Positions 25,268 to 34,440 of a stretch of DNA of 64,000 nucleotides are shown here, piece after piece. Source of the stretch: Limisoma sp963590405 (lineage in GTDB: Bacteria; Bacteroidota; Bacteroidia; Bacteroidales; Muribaculaceae); assembly GCA_963590405.1 (NCBI GenBank), contig CAVAPE010000002.1:1-64000 (forward strand), written 5' to 3'. Made by a program: the position numbers and the translations under genes. The first letter of the stretch is position 1; every line of letters begins with the position of its first letter. The notes beneath the pieces are model-generated. The model was not told the origin of the DNA. It was given only the letters and a program-made list of their open reading frames with translations, and made no database searches.

Positions 25268-26626
25268 TTAGTCAAAAAACAACTTGTTGGCAAACACTGC
25301 CAGCAGCAACACTGGCGCAACGATGCGGATAAACCAGTAGAACATCGGTGCCAAGCGGAATTTCACTGAGCCGCCGTTGCTCGTTTCGTTGAAGAAGAAC
25401 GACCGCGGCAGCACATAGCCCACATAGATGCACACTCCGATGGCAACTATCGGCAACAGTATGTTTGAAGTGAAGTAGTCCAAAAGGTCGAAAATTGTTT
25501 TTCCGAACACTGTGAAGTCAGCCCACGGACCGAGCGACAAAGAGCAGATTGAGCAGAACACGAACAATGGGATGATTGTCCAAAGACACGCCTTGCGGCG
25601 CGACATCTTGAAGGTGTCCGACAGGAAGGCTATCGGCACTTCAGCAATCGACACGGTCGATGTAAGCGCTGCCACGACGAGGAGGGCAAAAAAGAGTATC
25701 GCCCACAACTGCGGCATTGGCAGTTGCATAAAAATCTCTGGCAGGGTGACGAAAATCAGTGTCGTGCCTTGGGTGGAGTCGGCTATGCCAAACGATTTGA
25801 CGGCTGGGAAGATGAGCAGTCCCGTAAGTATCGCTACCATAAACACCAGCGACGGCACTAACGTTGCCGTGCGCGAAAGGTCGGTGGATTTCGGGAAATA
25901 AGAGGAATAGGTCACGAGGATGCCCATGCCGAGGCTCAGCGAGAAGAATGCTTGCCCCACGGCGCTAATCAGCACTTCGCCGTTGAGTTTTGACCAGTCG
26001 GGTTTCAGAAAGTACTCCACGCCCTCGCTTGCATTAGGCAAATTGAGCGACACGATGCAGAACACGATAAGGATAATAAACAGCAGCGGCATCAGCACGT
26101 TCGACATTCGCTCAATGCCTTTCTGCACGCCGCGCATCAGCACGAAAAGGTTTACTAATATCATTATCGCCGTCCAAAATAGCGGTTTCCATCCGTCGGT
26201 GAGGGAGTCCTGCATAATGCTGTGGAACGCCTGCGATTTGTCTGCTCCCACGCCTGCAAAGAGTTCGCCGCTGAGCGACATCCACAGGTATTGCAGCGTC
26301 CAGCCAGCAACCACGGTGTAGTACATCATAATCAGATACGGAGCCAGTACGCTGACCGCACCGATAATCCACCAGGGCTTGCCTGGCGTGAGTTTGCGGT
26401 ATGCGCCTACGGCATCGCTGCCGCTGCCACGGCCAATGGTAAATTCGGCAAGCATCACGGGGATGCCTACAAGAACTACGCATACGAGATATGCTATCAG
26501 GAAAACCGAGCCGCCATTTGACTGCACTTCGCTCGGAAATCGCCATATTGTGCCCAGTCCAACCGCAGAACCAACGGTGGCTGCTATTACTCCTAATTTT
26601 GATGAAAATGTTGCTTTTTTGCTCAT
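25268..26626 (-). CDS. Sodium-dependent transporter (SNF/NSS family), second paralogue
   Basis: The 452-residue paralogue of the gene at 23611. TM1 reads GSAVGLGTIWRFPSEVQSNGGSVF, with Thr26 where LeuT has Asn27, and TM7 reads PSLVFM, with Val in place of LeuT Asn286. TM8 keeps the Na2 set (AALTSTVS). So the Na1 ligands are missing while Na2 remains. The start at 26626 was chosen because the -7 box at 26645-26652 lies just upstream. First gene of a three-gene run. Confidence 0.92.
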   Translation of the reverse strand: MSKKATFSSKLGVIAATVGSAVGLGTIWRFPSEVQSNGGSVFLIAYLVCVVLVGIPVMLAEFTIGRGSGSDAVGAYRKLTPGKPWWIIGAVSVLAPYLIMMYYTVVAGWTLQYLWMSLSGELFAGVGADKSQAFHSIMQDSLTDGWKPLFWTAIMILVNLFVLMRGVQKGIERMSNVLMPLLFIILIVFCIVSLNLPNASEGVEYFLKPDWSKLNGEVLISAVGQAFFSLSLGMGILVTYSSYFPKSTDLSRTATLVPSLVFMVAILTGLLIFPAVKSFGIADSTQGTTLIFVTLPEIFMQLPMPQLWAILFFALLVVAALTSTVSIAEVPIAFLSDTFKMSRRKACLWTIIPLFVFCSICSLSLGPWADFTVFGKTIFDLLDYFTSNILLPIVAIGVCIYVGYVLPRSFFFNETSNGGSVKFRLAPMFYWFIRIVAPVLLLAVFANKLFFD

Positions 26627-26644
26627 TCTTGATGAATTATAGTG

Positions 26645-26652
26645 CAAAATTA
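26645..26652 (-). promoter_or_regulatory. -7 box of the SNF transporter operon
   Basis: TAATTTTG followed by C on the minus strand, with TTTC 20 bases upstream; about 12 bases of leader. Confidence 0.5.
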
Positions 26653-26713
26653 GTGCAAAATGCCGAATAAATGAAATTTTCATCGCTCATTTCCTTGCAG
26701 TTTGACAGAATGC

Positions 26714-26749
26714 AACGACGGCGGCGGAGTGGTGTCCGTCGCCGTCGTT
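26714..26749 (-). terminator. Hairpin downstream of the PiT gene
   Basis: A 15-bp stem (AACGACGGCGGCGGA with TCCGTCGCCGTCGTT, one G-U pair) and a six-base loop, lacking a long U-tract. Confidence 0.65.
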
Positions 26750-26766
26750 AGGGTGGGGTATTTGCG

Positions 26767-29010
26767 TTAGGCTTTGACTTCTTTGTTGTCGGATTCTTTC
26801 AATGCCGACAGGAAGTAGCCTTGCGATTTAATTAGGTTGCGTGACTGAAGCACCATCGTCTTTGTCTCGGTGAGGATGTTGAGGTAGAGGGCGCTGGCCT
26901 TTGTGCTCATCTTCTCCGATTGCAAGCGGCGAATTTGGTTCTTGATTGCTTCGGCTATCACAGTGAAGAGGTTGTCGCGCATGCGGAGCACTTCATTGAG
27001 TTCTGAGAAGTCTTTTTCGCGGAGCATCTCGTTGATTTTGCCGAAGATAGCATCCACGCCATCGTTCACCTCCTTGAGGTCCATAATCTGCTCTTTGGTG
27101 AAGCCTTTGTGGTGGTTCTCAATGTGGTTGTAGGCCGGTCGGGTGCAATGTATCAATGCCTTTGAAACCTCGGTCAGATAGTCAACAATCTGGATGTAGA
27201 AGTGTCCGGTTTCAATCTTCTGCGCCTGGAGTTTCTTCAGGGTCTTCAGCACATGGTGCTTGCGCTGGTTTGCCAGTTCGTAGATGCGGTCTGACTCGTT
27301 CATCGTTTCTTTCAGCAGGTGGCGGTTCTCAGTGAAGAGTGCCACAAGCATGTGGTTGTAGATGCTCGACACTTGCTCCATCATTACGCACACTTCTTGT
27401 GTGCAGGTGTAGAGCACGTCTTCTTCTGGAGTTTCTTCAGAGATAAGTTCTTCCGTAGCATCTTGGTTTTTGTCCTTTTTCTTGAAAATTAGGTTGTGGC
27501 AAAGGATGTAGCCGCAGAGCAGCGAAAGACCTGCAAGGGCAATCCAGCCACCCCACATCAGGAGCAGGCCGCAGAGGAATGCCAAGGTTATGCCAGCAAA
27601 TGCGGTGACAAACCAACCCGTAACCACGACCATTACACCAGTGATGCGGTAGACGGCGCTATCGCGTCCCCAAGCGCGGTCGGCGAGCGATGAACCCATC
27701 GACACCATAAAGATTACGTAGGTGGTGGACAACGGCAGTTTCAGCGACGTACCGATGCAAATCAGACTGGCTGCAGCCGAGAGGTTGACCACGGCGCGCA
27801 CAAGGTCGTAACTGATTGTCTTGTCGGCATTTTCGTCGGGGATGAAGCGGCTGTTGAGTTTGTCCTGTATCTTGCGCGGCATTATTGCCTTATAGCCGTT
27901 GTTGAGGTTTATGGCGAGGCTTACCAGTGCGCGGGAAATCATTGTCGAGCCGAAGCGCTCGTCCTCATCGTTCTGCGATGAAAGGTTGAGTTGTGTTTCG
28001 GCAACCTTCATTGCGTCTTTCGAGAAGAACAGGGTGATGACCATAATCACACCGCTGGCAATCAGGAACCAGATGTTCACGCTGGCAGGCTCTGCAAGTT
28101 CACCCATAAGCATTTGCGTGTCGCCAGTGTTGCTTGCAATGGCGTAACTGTCAAATCCGGCGATAGGCACACCGATGAAGTTCACAAGGTCGTTGCCTGC
28201 AAATGCCAGTGCAAGGGCAAATGTGCCGGCAAGGATGGTTATCTTCATTATGTTTACCTTTATCTTCTGCAATCCGAAGAGTATGAGCGACGAAACAATC
28301 CAGATGGCTCCGAGCGAAATCCAGATGTGGTCGTTGATGAGGTGGTTGAAGTCATCGCTGATAAGTCCCGAACTCTTCATTCCCTTGAAGATGGCAAAGT
28401 AGACAATGCCCACGATTGCCAGACCGCACCAGAGTGCTCCGTAGCGGCTCATTGATTTGGCGTAGCGGAATGAGAAGATTACGCGGGAAATATACATCAA
28501 TATGGCTCCGACAGTGAATGCGATTACAACCGACGAAAGGATGCCCGAAATCATAACCATTGCCTTGCCCGTGTTGATGTAACTGCCGAGGTCGGCAAAT
28601 GTTTGTGTCGGGTCGTGCCAGATGTCGAACACAGCCACGGCGATTGACGCTCCGAGAAGTTCAAAAATCAGCGAGACGGTTGTCGATGTTGGCAAGCCGA
28701 GGGCGTTGAATGTGTTGAGAAGCACAACGTCTGAAAGCATCATCGCCACGAAAAGAATCATGACATTCTCAAAAGTGAACATTTGTGGGTGGAACACACC
28801 GTTGCGCGCCACTTCCATCATGCCGTTTGAAGTAAGCACACCCAGCAGGATGCCGGCGGCTGCCACTGTTAGGATTATCCAGCGTTTGGCCACTCTTGAG
28901 CCGAGCGCCGAATTCAAGAAGTTGATGGCATCGTTCGACACACCTACAATCAAGTCGAGGACTGCAAGTATGGCGAGAATCGCCACAATCACTGTAAAAA
29001 AGGGACTCAT
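26767..29010 (-). CDS. PiT-family inorganic phosphate transporter with C-terminal PhoU-like domain
   Basis: This 747-residue protein combines a two-half PHO4 membrane domain (SNDAINFLNSALGSR near residue 25; AGNDLVNFIGVP near 270) with a helical cytosolic tail (residues about 520-747). The tail resembles the PhoU/DUF47 regulators normally encoded separately. It would import phosphate with H+ or Na+; the fusion suggests built-in control of flux. It follows the PhoR-like kinase gene by seven bases, strengthening a phosphate role. Confidence 0.9.
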   Translation of the reverse strand: MSPFFTVIVAILAILAVLDLIVGVSNDAINFLNSALGSRVAKRWIILTVAAAGILLGVLTSNGMMEVARNGVFHPQMFTFENVMILFVAMMLSDVVLLNTFNALGLPTSTTVSLIFELLGASIAVAVFDIWHDPTQTFADLGSYINTGKAMVMISGILSSVVIAFTVGAILMYISRVIFSFRYAKSMSRYGALWCGLAIVGIVYFAIFKGMKSSGLISDDFNHLINDHIWISLGAIWIVSSLILFGLQKIKVNIMKITILAGTFALALAFAGNDLVNFIGVPIAGFDSYAIASNTGDTQMLMGELAEPASVNIWFLIASGVIMVITLFFSKDAMKVAETQLNLSSQNDEDERFGSTMISRALVSLAINLNNGYKAIMPRKIQDKLNSRFIPDENADKTISYDLVRAVVNLSAAASLICIGTSLKLPLSTTYVIFMVSMGSSLADRAWGRDSAVYRITGVMVVVTGWFVTAFAGITLAFLCGLLLMWGGWIALAGLSLLCGYILCHNLIFKKKDKNQDATEELISEETPEEDVLYTCTQEVCVMMEQVSSIYNHMLVALFTENRHLLKETMNESDRIYELANQRKHHVLKTLKKLQAQKIETGHFYIQIVDYLTEVSKALIHCTRPAYNHIENHHKGFTKEQIMDLKEVNDGVDAIFGKINEMLREKDFSELNEVLRMRDNLFTVIAEAIKNQIRRLQSEKMSTKASALYLNILTETKTMVLQSRNLIKSQGYFLSALKESDNKEVKA

Positions 29011-29017
29011 AATATTA

Positions 29018-30466
29018 CTATTGTTTTGATTGTTTTTTCTTTAGAGTGAATAAGAATTCCAAACCAGAATACTGGTGGTTGCGTGCCACGATTTCGCCGC
29101 CGTGGAACAGCACTGAGTTGCGCACAATCGACAAGCCTAAGCCTGTGCCGCCCGACTTGCGTGAGCGTCCGCTGTCAATGCGGTAGAAGCGTTCGAAGAT
29201 TTTGTCGAGGTGGCGTTCTTCCACGCCTGTGCCGTTGTCGTAGTAGTCGAAACTGTAGGCATCGTCGGTCTCCTTCGTCATTGCGATATAGATGTCGCGA
29301 CCGCCTGAGTAGGCGAGCGAGTTGTTGACCAAGTTGCGGAAGATGGCATCGATGAGTTGCTTGTTGCCTTCAATTTCCACATCGTTGGCAACGTCTACAT
29401 GCACGCGCATCTGGTTTTCAGGGCTGTACTGAGCCACTTCGTTGCAGATGGCGTCAATCACGCTGCGGATGTTGACTGGATGCACTTCGAGTGTTGATTT
29501 GGCATCGGTGATGCGGGTAATCAATGCCACGTCGCTCAGGAGGTTCGACAGGCGCAGGGAGTTTTGGTAGCCAGATTCAAGCAGATTGCGCTGCGTCTCT
29601 GCTGGCAGTTCGTTGTCGAGTAGCGTCTCGAAGCATCCGCGGATGGCCTGCACTGGTGTCTTGAGTTCGTGGTTGATGTTGCTCGTGAGTTGATGCTTGA
29701 TGCGCATCTTCTCCTGCTCTTCGTGCAGTGTTTCCTGCATACTGTTGTTGAGTTCGGCGGTGCGGTGCTGCAGTTCTTTGTAGATGTCGATAATCGAGAG
29801 CGCAGCCTCGCCGAGTTCGTCGTTAGCAAGTTCATCGGTGTCGAAGTCCTCAATGTCGCCGTGCCGTGCCTGGTTGGCAATCTTATGCAATGCTTTGACA
29901 CCAAGGCTGATGCGGCTGATGGCGAAGTAGAGAATGATGTTGATTATTATCGTAACTCCGAGCAGAATCCAGATGTAAGCCATGTCACTGCTGAGGATGT
30001 TGACCAGTTCCACATTGTAGGGTAGCGCCGTGCGGGCTATAATGCCGTTGCCGGCTGTCGCCGAGTAGAAAAATTCGTGATCTTTCACCTGCGAGAGGCG
30101 GCGGATGGTGTAGCCGTGTCCGTTCTTTATGGCACTTTTGATTTCCGGACGGTCGCTGTGGTTGGCAATCTTGCGGCTGTCGTGGCTCTCAAAGAGCACA
30201 TTGCCTATGGAGTCGAGCATCGTGACGCGCACATTCTTGTCGGGGATGATGCGCTGCACCGTCTCGTTGGTGATTTCGTGGTTCTGCTGGTATTCGTTAA
30301 TCAGCAGCGAGTTGTAAACTTGTAGACGTGTGTCGAGCAGTTCTACTTTGTATTCGCGTTCTCTGGAGTATTGGATTGATATGAAAACAAAAACCAGCAG
30401 CCAGAAAAACACGTTGACCACCCAAAAGAGTTTGGCCTTGTAGCTAAATGTCTTCTTTGAAGCCAT
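29018..30466 (-). CDS. Sensor histidine kinase (PhoR-like position)
   Basis: The 482-residue membrane kinase has two transmembrane helices (about residues 12-32 and 155-178) flanking a periplasmic sensor. A HAMP-like linker follows, then the H-box (INHELKTPVQAI) and an ATPase domain with NNSLAYS (N), DNGTGVEE (G1) and GGTGLGLSIV (G2). The gene overlaps the response regulator by 23 bases. The large periplasmic domain is unlike classic PhoR, so the signal may not be phosphate itself. The alternative start is 30472. Confidence 0.9.
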   Translation of the reverse strand: MASKKTFSYKAKLFWVVNVFFWLLVFVFISIQYSREREYKVELLDTRLQVYNSLLINEYQQNHEITNETVQRIIPDKNVRVTMLDSIGNVLFESHDSRKIANHSDRPEIKSAIKNGHGYTIRRLSQVKDHEFFYSATAGNGIIARTALPYNVELVNILSSDMAYIWILLGVTIIINIILYFAISRISLGVKALHKIANQARHGDIEDFDTDELANDELGEAALSIIDIYKELQHRTAELNNSMQETLHEEQEKMRIKHQLTSNINHELKTPVQAIRGCFETLLDNELPAETQRNLLESGYQNSLRLSNLLSDVALITRITDAKSTLEVHPVNIRSVIDAICNEVAQYSPENQMRVHVDVANDVEIEGNKQLIDAIFRNLVNNSLAYSGGRDIYIAMTKETDDAYSFDYYDNGTGVEERHLDKIFERFYRIDSGRSRKSGGTGLGLSIVRNSVLFHGGEIVARNHQYSGLEFLFTLKKKQSKQ

Positions 30467-31157
30467 AACCATAACCTTGTTTTGTTACTATATTAGATTC
30501 GTATTCTCCGATTTTTTTGCGCAAGCGGTTGATGTTCACGTCGATGGTGCGGTCAACCACATAGATGTTTTTCTCCCAAATGCTGTCAAGGATTTCGTCG
30601 CGCGAGAAAATTTTGTTGGGGTTTGATAGGAAGAGATAGAGCAGGTCGAATTCCTTTTTCGTGAGGGCTATCTCTTCATCGCCGATGCGGCATGTTTTGG
30701 ATGTCTGGTCGAGCGAGAGGGTCTTGTAGCAGACTGTCGCTGGGTGCGCTTGCTTGGTGCGGCGCAACAGACTCTTCACGCGCAACACGAACTCCTTCAT
30801 CGAGAAAGGTTTTTTGATATAGTCGTCGGCACCGCGGGTGAAGCCGTCGACCAATGGGGCTTCATCGCCAAGGGCGGTGCAAACGATTATCGGCACGTCT
30901 GCCACTTCGGGCAGCGAGCGCACCTTGCTCACGAGTTCGAGCCCGCTCATTTCGCCCATCATGATGTCAAACACCATGAGCGAATAGTCTGCGAGGTGTT
31001 TCCGCAGCGCCTCCTCGGCTGAATTGGCAATGTCAACGCTGAAACCAGCCACTTCGAGATTGATTTTCATCAATTCGCAGATAGCCATTTCGTCGTCGAC
31101 CACAAGAATTTTTACAGGCGTTTGGGGTGTTGCAGATGCTATTGTCTTTCCAATCAT
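30444..31157 (-). CDS. OmpR/PhoB-type response regulator
   Basis: The 237-residue protein has a receiver domain (phospho-acceptor Asp in LMVFDIMMGEMSG, switch Thr in IVCTALG, Lys in YIKKPFS) and a winged-helix output domain (ALTKKEFDLLYLFLSN; DRTIDVNINRLRKKIGE). It is encoded just before its kinase and the PiT transporter. ATG 31157 is preferred over 31163 because the -7 box at 31168-31175 puts the transcript start around 31161. Tandem TTGTTA repeats 11 bp apart lie upstream. Confidence 0.92.
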   Translation of the reverse strand: MIGKTIASATPQTPVKILVVDDEMAICELMKINLEVAGFSVDIANSAEEALRKHLADYSLMVFDIMMGEMSGLELVSKVRSLPEVADVPIIVCTALGDEAPLVDGFTRGADDYIKKPFSMKEFVLRVKSLLRRTKQAHPATVCYKTLSLDQTSKTCRIGDEEIALTKKEFDLLYLFLSNPNKIFSRDEILDSIWEKNIYVVDRTIDVNINRLRKKIGEYESNIVTKQGYGYGFKEDI

Positions 31158-31167
31158 TTTCATGTTG

Positions 31168-31214
31168 CAAATTTAGTGTGGCGCAACAATTTGACAATAA
31201 CAAAAGTGTAACAA
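31168..31214 (-). promoter_or_regulatory. Promoter and tandem 11-bp repeats upstream of the response regulator
   Basis: The -7 box is TAAATTTG (31168-31175), with ATTG 19 bases upstream. TTGTTA occurs at 31209-31214 and again at 31198-31203, exactly 11 bases apart on the minus strand. This is the spacing used by OmpR/PhoB-family dimers, so autoregulation is plausible. Confidence 0.45.
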
Positions 31215-31215
31215 T

Positions 31216-33794
31216 TTAGAATGTGAAGTGCAGGGCTATGCGGAAGCCGCTTTTGTCCACGCCTGGGGTATTGCGGTAGGTGAGACGCCAAACGTAGTCC
31301 ACGCGCAAAATGGTGAGGATATTGTCCAGACCCACACTCATTTCCATATATGGTGTCTTTTCCATCGGCTTGCAGAGAGCGCCGACGGGGAAGCGGAAGA
31401 TGTCGAGATTTTTCTCAGGGTTGTTCTTGTCGCTTAGCGAGCCGTAGAGGCCCTTGAACGAAATCACTTCGCGCATCTTCAGGTACTTTATCAGCGGAAC
31501 GCGGTTGAGCAGCGCACCGTTCATAAAGTAGGTGATGTCCCACGACAGATATTGGTCGTTCATAAACTCCATCGCATTCATCAGTGCATACGACTCTGGC
31601 TGGATGGTGTACGACAGGTTGGCGTTTGGCAGCAGGAGGTCGGGGTACGACACCTTGCTCCAGATTTTGCCGCCCTTGAGGATTACGTCGGTATAGCCGA
31701 ATGCCGAAAACCAGAAGCGTTTTTGTATGCTCAACTCGGTCTTGTTGATTGTAAACCGATTGTTGAACACGCCCTTGGGACTGTAAGTTTGCGACAGGAT
31801 GAAGATCGGCATATCGAGGTTAATCGGGATGCGCGTGAAGCGAGCATCATAGAATTTCTCGCCTGGGGCATAGCGCAACGTGAGGTTGACCGACGATTGC
31901 TGGTAGTTGTTGCTCCAGTTGCCGTAGCCGTCGATAAACGGCATCCACCGCGTGGCTTCCTGTATCTGGTGCTTCAGTCCGAGGGTCACAGCCAGTCCGT
32001 TCTCGCCCTCGTGCTTGTATTCCAGTTCGCTTGTGCGCAGATATGTGATTTTGTCGTTGGTCTGGCGTTTCCACGACAAGAACATATTGTCCATGTTGGT
32101 GAACATATACTGCTGTCCCAGTTGGTTAAGGTCATATTTGTGGTGCAGGCGCAGCGAGTGGATAGGAAACTCCTTGGCGTGGTATTTCTTTTCGTTGAAC
32201 GAATATTCTATTTCCGCGTCATATTTCCATTTCTTGTCCTTGAAACCGTATGCCACATAACCTTTCGTAAACCAGTGCTTGCTGAGGTTGGCGGTGGTCA
32301 TGCCGCCCACTTTCAATCGGGCTCCTTCCACATAGTTGCCGCTGATGGTGGTGTTCATCGGTCCGAAGTCAAATTTGCTTGTCTCCTTCGACCCCGTGCC
32401 GATATATCCCGACACAAGCACCGAAATCACCTTCTCCGACCAGTAGAATGCTGGCACGGAGCGCAGTTGCGTTAGCAGTTTAGTTATGGCGTTTTCCTTG
32501 TCCTTGATTGGCTCGATGCGGTTCTCTTTCCAATACTCGTCGGGCATCTGCATTGCATCGTCGGCAAACACCTGCTTCGTCTCGGCATTAAACACGCTGG
32601 TGTCGGCTGGTGGGTCGAAACTGAAATTGTTGTAGAGCGTGCGTCGGCGGGCATAAAGTCCCTGGGCGGCTGAGACAATGGAAAATTCCACCACCATGTC
32701 GTCCTTGGTTTTCAAGCGGCTACCGTCAGGCGCTTTCTCGAATGTTTGCTCTATGCGCAGACTCTCCACGTAGTTGAGGTTGATGTCGCGCGGCACATTC
32801 ATTATCACCTTCTTCACAAACATCGTGCTGTCGCCGAGCGGCACATAGATGCGACCGAAGAAGCCGAACGTGCGGTTGTTGAATGGTGCAAAACTCAGTT
32901 CGATGCACTGCACGCCGTCCACTGGGATGGTGTCGGAGATATAGTATTTATAGAAGTTGGCACCAATTTTCGACAGCGGGCTGACGAAGCGGTTTTGCAT
33001 GATTGCGATGTTGTTGTCGAAGATGTCCACTTCCTTAAACACATCGTCGAGGAAACGTTGCACGCTCTCTTCGTCGACAATCTCGTCGACACCGGCGCGC
33101 TTCACGCCTTTCACATATTCCTTCTCTGTGTTTGGGCTCTTTCTGTATAGTTGTGTGGACAGTTTTTCTTTCACCGAAACGTTGAGGATTGGCTTTCCCG
33201 ACACTTCGGACGTGTCCATATAGTCGAAGATGAACTTGAATTTCTTGAAGAGCCATTTGTCCTTTTTCGCTTCTCGGAGAAGTCGTTGAGCGCAAAGGTC
33301 ATCTTCTCGTATCGGTCGTAACTGAAATAGTCGTGGTTTTTCGGGTCATACTTCTCCTTCATGTCGCGCAGTTTCTCCATAAACTGCACTGCCGGGTTGT
33401 TTTTCTTCGAGTAGTGCTCCTTACCTGGACGCACCACAAACTCCTTCAGCGTTACGCCGTCGGCACTCAGTTCCACAGTTATGTCGTTGACGTTGCCTTT
33501 CTTCACATACACGTCCTTGGCTGTGTAGCCCATCATTGAGAAGTTGGCACAGATGAAGTTCACCTTGGTAGTAATCTCAAAGCGACCGTCGGCGTCGGCT
33601 TGTGTGCCGGCGTCGCTGCCTTTAAGAAACATCAGCGCAAAAGGTATTGGCTCCCTTGTCACAGAGTCGACCACAACTCCTTTGATTGTAGTGTCTTTGA
33701 CTGGGGCTTGGGCGCTTGCTTTCGGCATACCTGTAAAGGCATACGAAAGGGTTAGCAAGCACACCAAAATTAATATTTTTGCAACTTTCGCCAT
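31216..33794 (-). pseudogene. DUF5686/carboxypeptidase-regulatory-like outer membrane protein, frameshifted
   Basis: Two frames make one protein. The first part (33171-33794) has a signal peptide and a CarboxypepD_reg-like domain (IKGVVVDSVTREPIPFALM), ending in DYFSYDRYEKMTFALNDFSEK. The homologous continuation KKDKWLFKKFKFIFDYMDTSEV lies in the next frame, which runs to 31216 and includes the beta-barrel portion. The shift is around 33263-33272, in or near an A5 run on the coding strand (T5 at 33263-33267). The whole would be about 859 residues. It could be a sequencing error rather than a real mutation. Confidence 0.8.
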
Positions 33795-33817
33795 TTTCTC
33801 AATATATCCGTTTTTAT

Positions 33818-33833
33818 TACTTTTGCAAAAGTA
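33818..33833. promoter_or_regulatory. Palindromic bidirectional -7 element
   Basis: TACTTTTGCAAAAGTA is a perfect 16-base palindrome, so each strand carries a TAnnTTTG box back to back. The minus box would serve the DUF5686 gene (ATG 33794). The plus box, with TTTC exactly 19 bases upstream, would serve the CYTH gene (ATG 33924). Confidence 0.55.
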
Positions 33834-33923
33834 GGTACTTTAGTCGGACTGAATCGCTATTTTCAGAACGAAAAAGTATTCTTTTTGGCGCGAAATTGTT
33901 CTGTTTCGTATTATTTGAATGTT

Positions 33924-34391
33924 ATGGCTCTTGAAATTGAACGTAAATATCTTGTAAAGGATTCATCTTTTATGGCATTGGCTGCGTCTACCACAACCAT
34001 CAGGCAGGGCTATCTGTCGCGCGACGCGGATGCCACTGTGCGTGTCCGCATTAAGGGCGAAAAGGCTTACCTCACGGTGAAGACGCGCAACCGCGGTTGC
34101 GTGCGCAACGAGTTTGAATATGAAGTGCCAGTTGTAGATGCCGAAGCGATGCTGGCAGTATGCAAGGGGCTTGTAATTGACAAGACCCGCTATGTCGTGC
34201 CGTCGGGTGGCTACAACTGGGAGGTCGACGTGTTTCACGGCGCTCTTGATGGCGTTGTGGTGGCTGAAATCGAACTGCCATCGGAGGATGCCGAGTTCGC
34301 CGTTCCGCCGTTCATAGGCGAGGAAGTAACGGGAAAGCCAGAATATTACAACTCAAACATCCATCTGCTTGCAAAAAAGCAGGAATTTTAG
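33924..34391 (+). CDS. CYTH domain protein (inorganic triphosphatase-like)
   Basis: The 155-residue protein starts with the diagnostic ExExK signature (EIERKYLV), followed by alternating charged strands with Arg/Lys inward-pointing residues (VRVRIKGEKAYLTVKTR) that form the triphosphate tunnel. Family members cleave tripolyphosphate or thiamine triphosphate; substrate is not predictable. The start at 33924 (MALEIERKY) removes 13 non-family residues. It is separated from rlmN by 49 bases and a -7 box. Confidence 0.9.
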   Translation: MALEIERKYLVKDSSFMALAASTTTIRQGYLSRDADATVRVRIKGEKAYLTVKTRNRGCVRNEFEYEVPVVDAEAMLAVCKGLVIDKTRYVVPSGGYNWEVDVFHGALDGVVVAEIELPSEDAEFAVPPFIGEEVTGKPEYYNSNIHLLAKKQEF

Positions 34392-34413
34392 GGAATTTTA
34401 TAAAATGTATTCT

Positions 34414-34421
34414 TAACTTTG
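34414..34421 (+). promoter_or_regulatory. -7 box of rlmN
   Basis: TAACTTTG followed by C, about 20 bases before the rlmN ATG. No clear -33 element. Confidence 0.45.
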
Positions 34422-34440
34422 CAATTCTCGCTCTAAAATT

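Noticed and set aside
31552..32475. 307-codon open frame opposite the DUF5686 gene
   Set aside because: Shadow of the barrel-encoding strand; no start context or homology pattern.
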